The notes beneath the pieces were generated by a model. The model did not search any database and was not told the DNA's origin. It saw only the letters and a list, made by a program, of their open reading frames with translations. From contig JAAFIK010000009.1 in the NCBI GenBank assembly GCA_013298665.1, positions 39,875 to 103,874 on the forward strand: 64,000 nucleotides of DNA, given 5' to 3'. This stretch comes from Chitinophagales bacterium (GTDB lineage: Bacteria > Bacteroidota > Bacteroidia > Chitinophagales > Chitinophagaceae). Positions 63,992 to 64,000 of the stretch are shown piece after piece; within the stretch, counting starts at the first letter, position 1; every line of letters begins with the position of its first letter. A program made the position numbers and the translations under genes.

Positions 63992-64000
63992 AAAAGACGG

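Overview
The window reads as a chromosome segment of a Bacteroidota bacterium, most likely from the Chitinophagales/Chitinophagaceae side. The evidence is a type B T9SS C-terminal domain on a large secreted protein with SprB-like repeats, TAnnTTTG promoter boxes in front of many genes, families typical of the phylum (DUF4954, DUF2027/Smr, bifunctional HisB, SDR-type threonine dehydrogenase), and near absence of Shine-Dalgarno sequences. No rRNA, tRNA, CRISPR array, transposase or phage gene was recognised.

Region 1 (1-17.8 kb, all minus strand, 17 tightly packed genes, one probable promoter near 17.81 kb, left end outside the window) is an unusual metabolic island that looks like an undescribed biosynthetic gene cluster. 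In transcription order it encodes: class III aminotransferase, PurN-like formyltransferase, NagA-like amidohydrolase, NDK-like phosphotransferase with extra domains, a second GlmS, two paralogous cupin-like proteins (one needing a -1 frameshift), a KynB-like hydrolase with an AroQ-like N-terminal domain, a HAD phosphatase, a PrmC-like methyltransferase, a thioester-reductase-like SDR, a Cys-nucleophile alpha/beta hydrolase, an AMP ligase, a type III PLP decarboxylase, an acyl carrier protein, an acyl-CoA-dehydrogenase-like flavoprotein and a fatty-acid-hydroxylase-like membrane oxygenase. My inference: an amino sugar made by GlmS is remodelled and joined to an ACP-bound aminoacyl group that has been decarboxylated and oxidised while tethered. 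The product is unknown.

Region 2 (18-32.8 kb) holds two tandem membrane acyltransferases, a GT-C-type membrane protein, a 0.6-kb block of 61-bp tandem repeats rich in hairpins, a secreted M14 carboxypeptidase, the T9SS/SprB-repeat protein, an A-type Fe-S carrier, a small membrane-anchored protein, the methylmalonyl-CoA mutase catalytic subunit and two small secreted Fn3-like paralogues. Region 3 (32.8-42.9 kb) starts with about 1.5 kb of AT-rich sequence without genes, then a LEA14-like protein, threonine dehydrogenase, kdsA, two paralogous AraC regulators, a PspC protein, aconitase and an OmpA-family protein.

Region 4 (43-51.8 kb) carries smc, a secreted DUF4412-like protein, a DUF2027/Smr protein, an amino-acid permease with a roughly 200-residue soluble insert, a hairpin-rich element and a HEPN-like protein. 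The smc upstream gap holds four DnaA-box-like 9-mers beside an AT-rich stretch. By eye, base skew changes from C-rich to G-rich on the + strand across the middle of the window, so an origin of replication here is possible.

Region 5 (51.8-59.5 kb) is a complete his operon, hisGDCBHAF(IE), preceded by a short leader peptide with five His codons and a strong terminator hairpin, which indicates transcription attenuation. Region 6 (59.5-64 kb) has a DUF4954 protein, the probable housekeeping glmS and a gene-free end full of small inverted and 7-bp tandem repeats.
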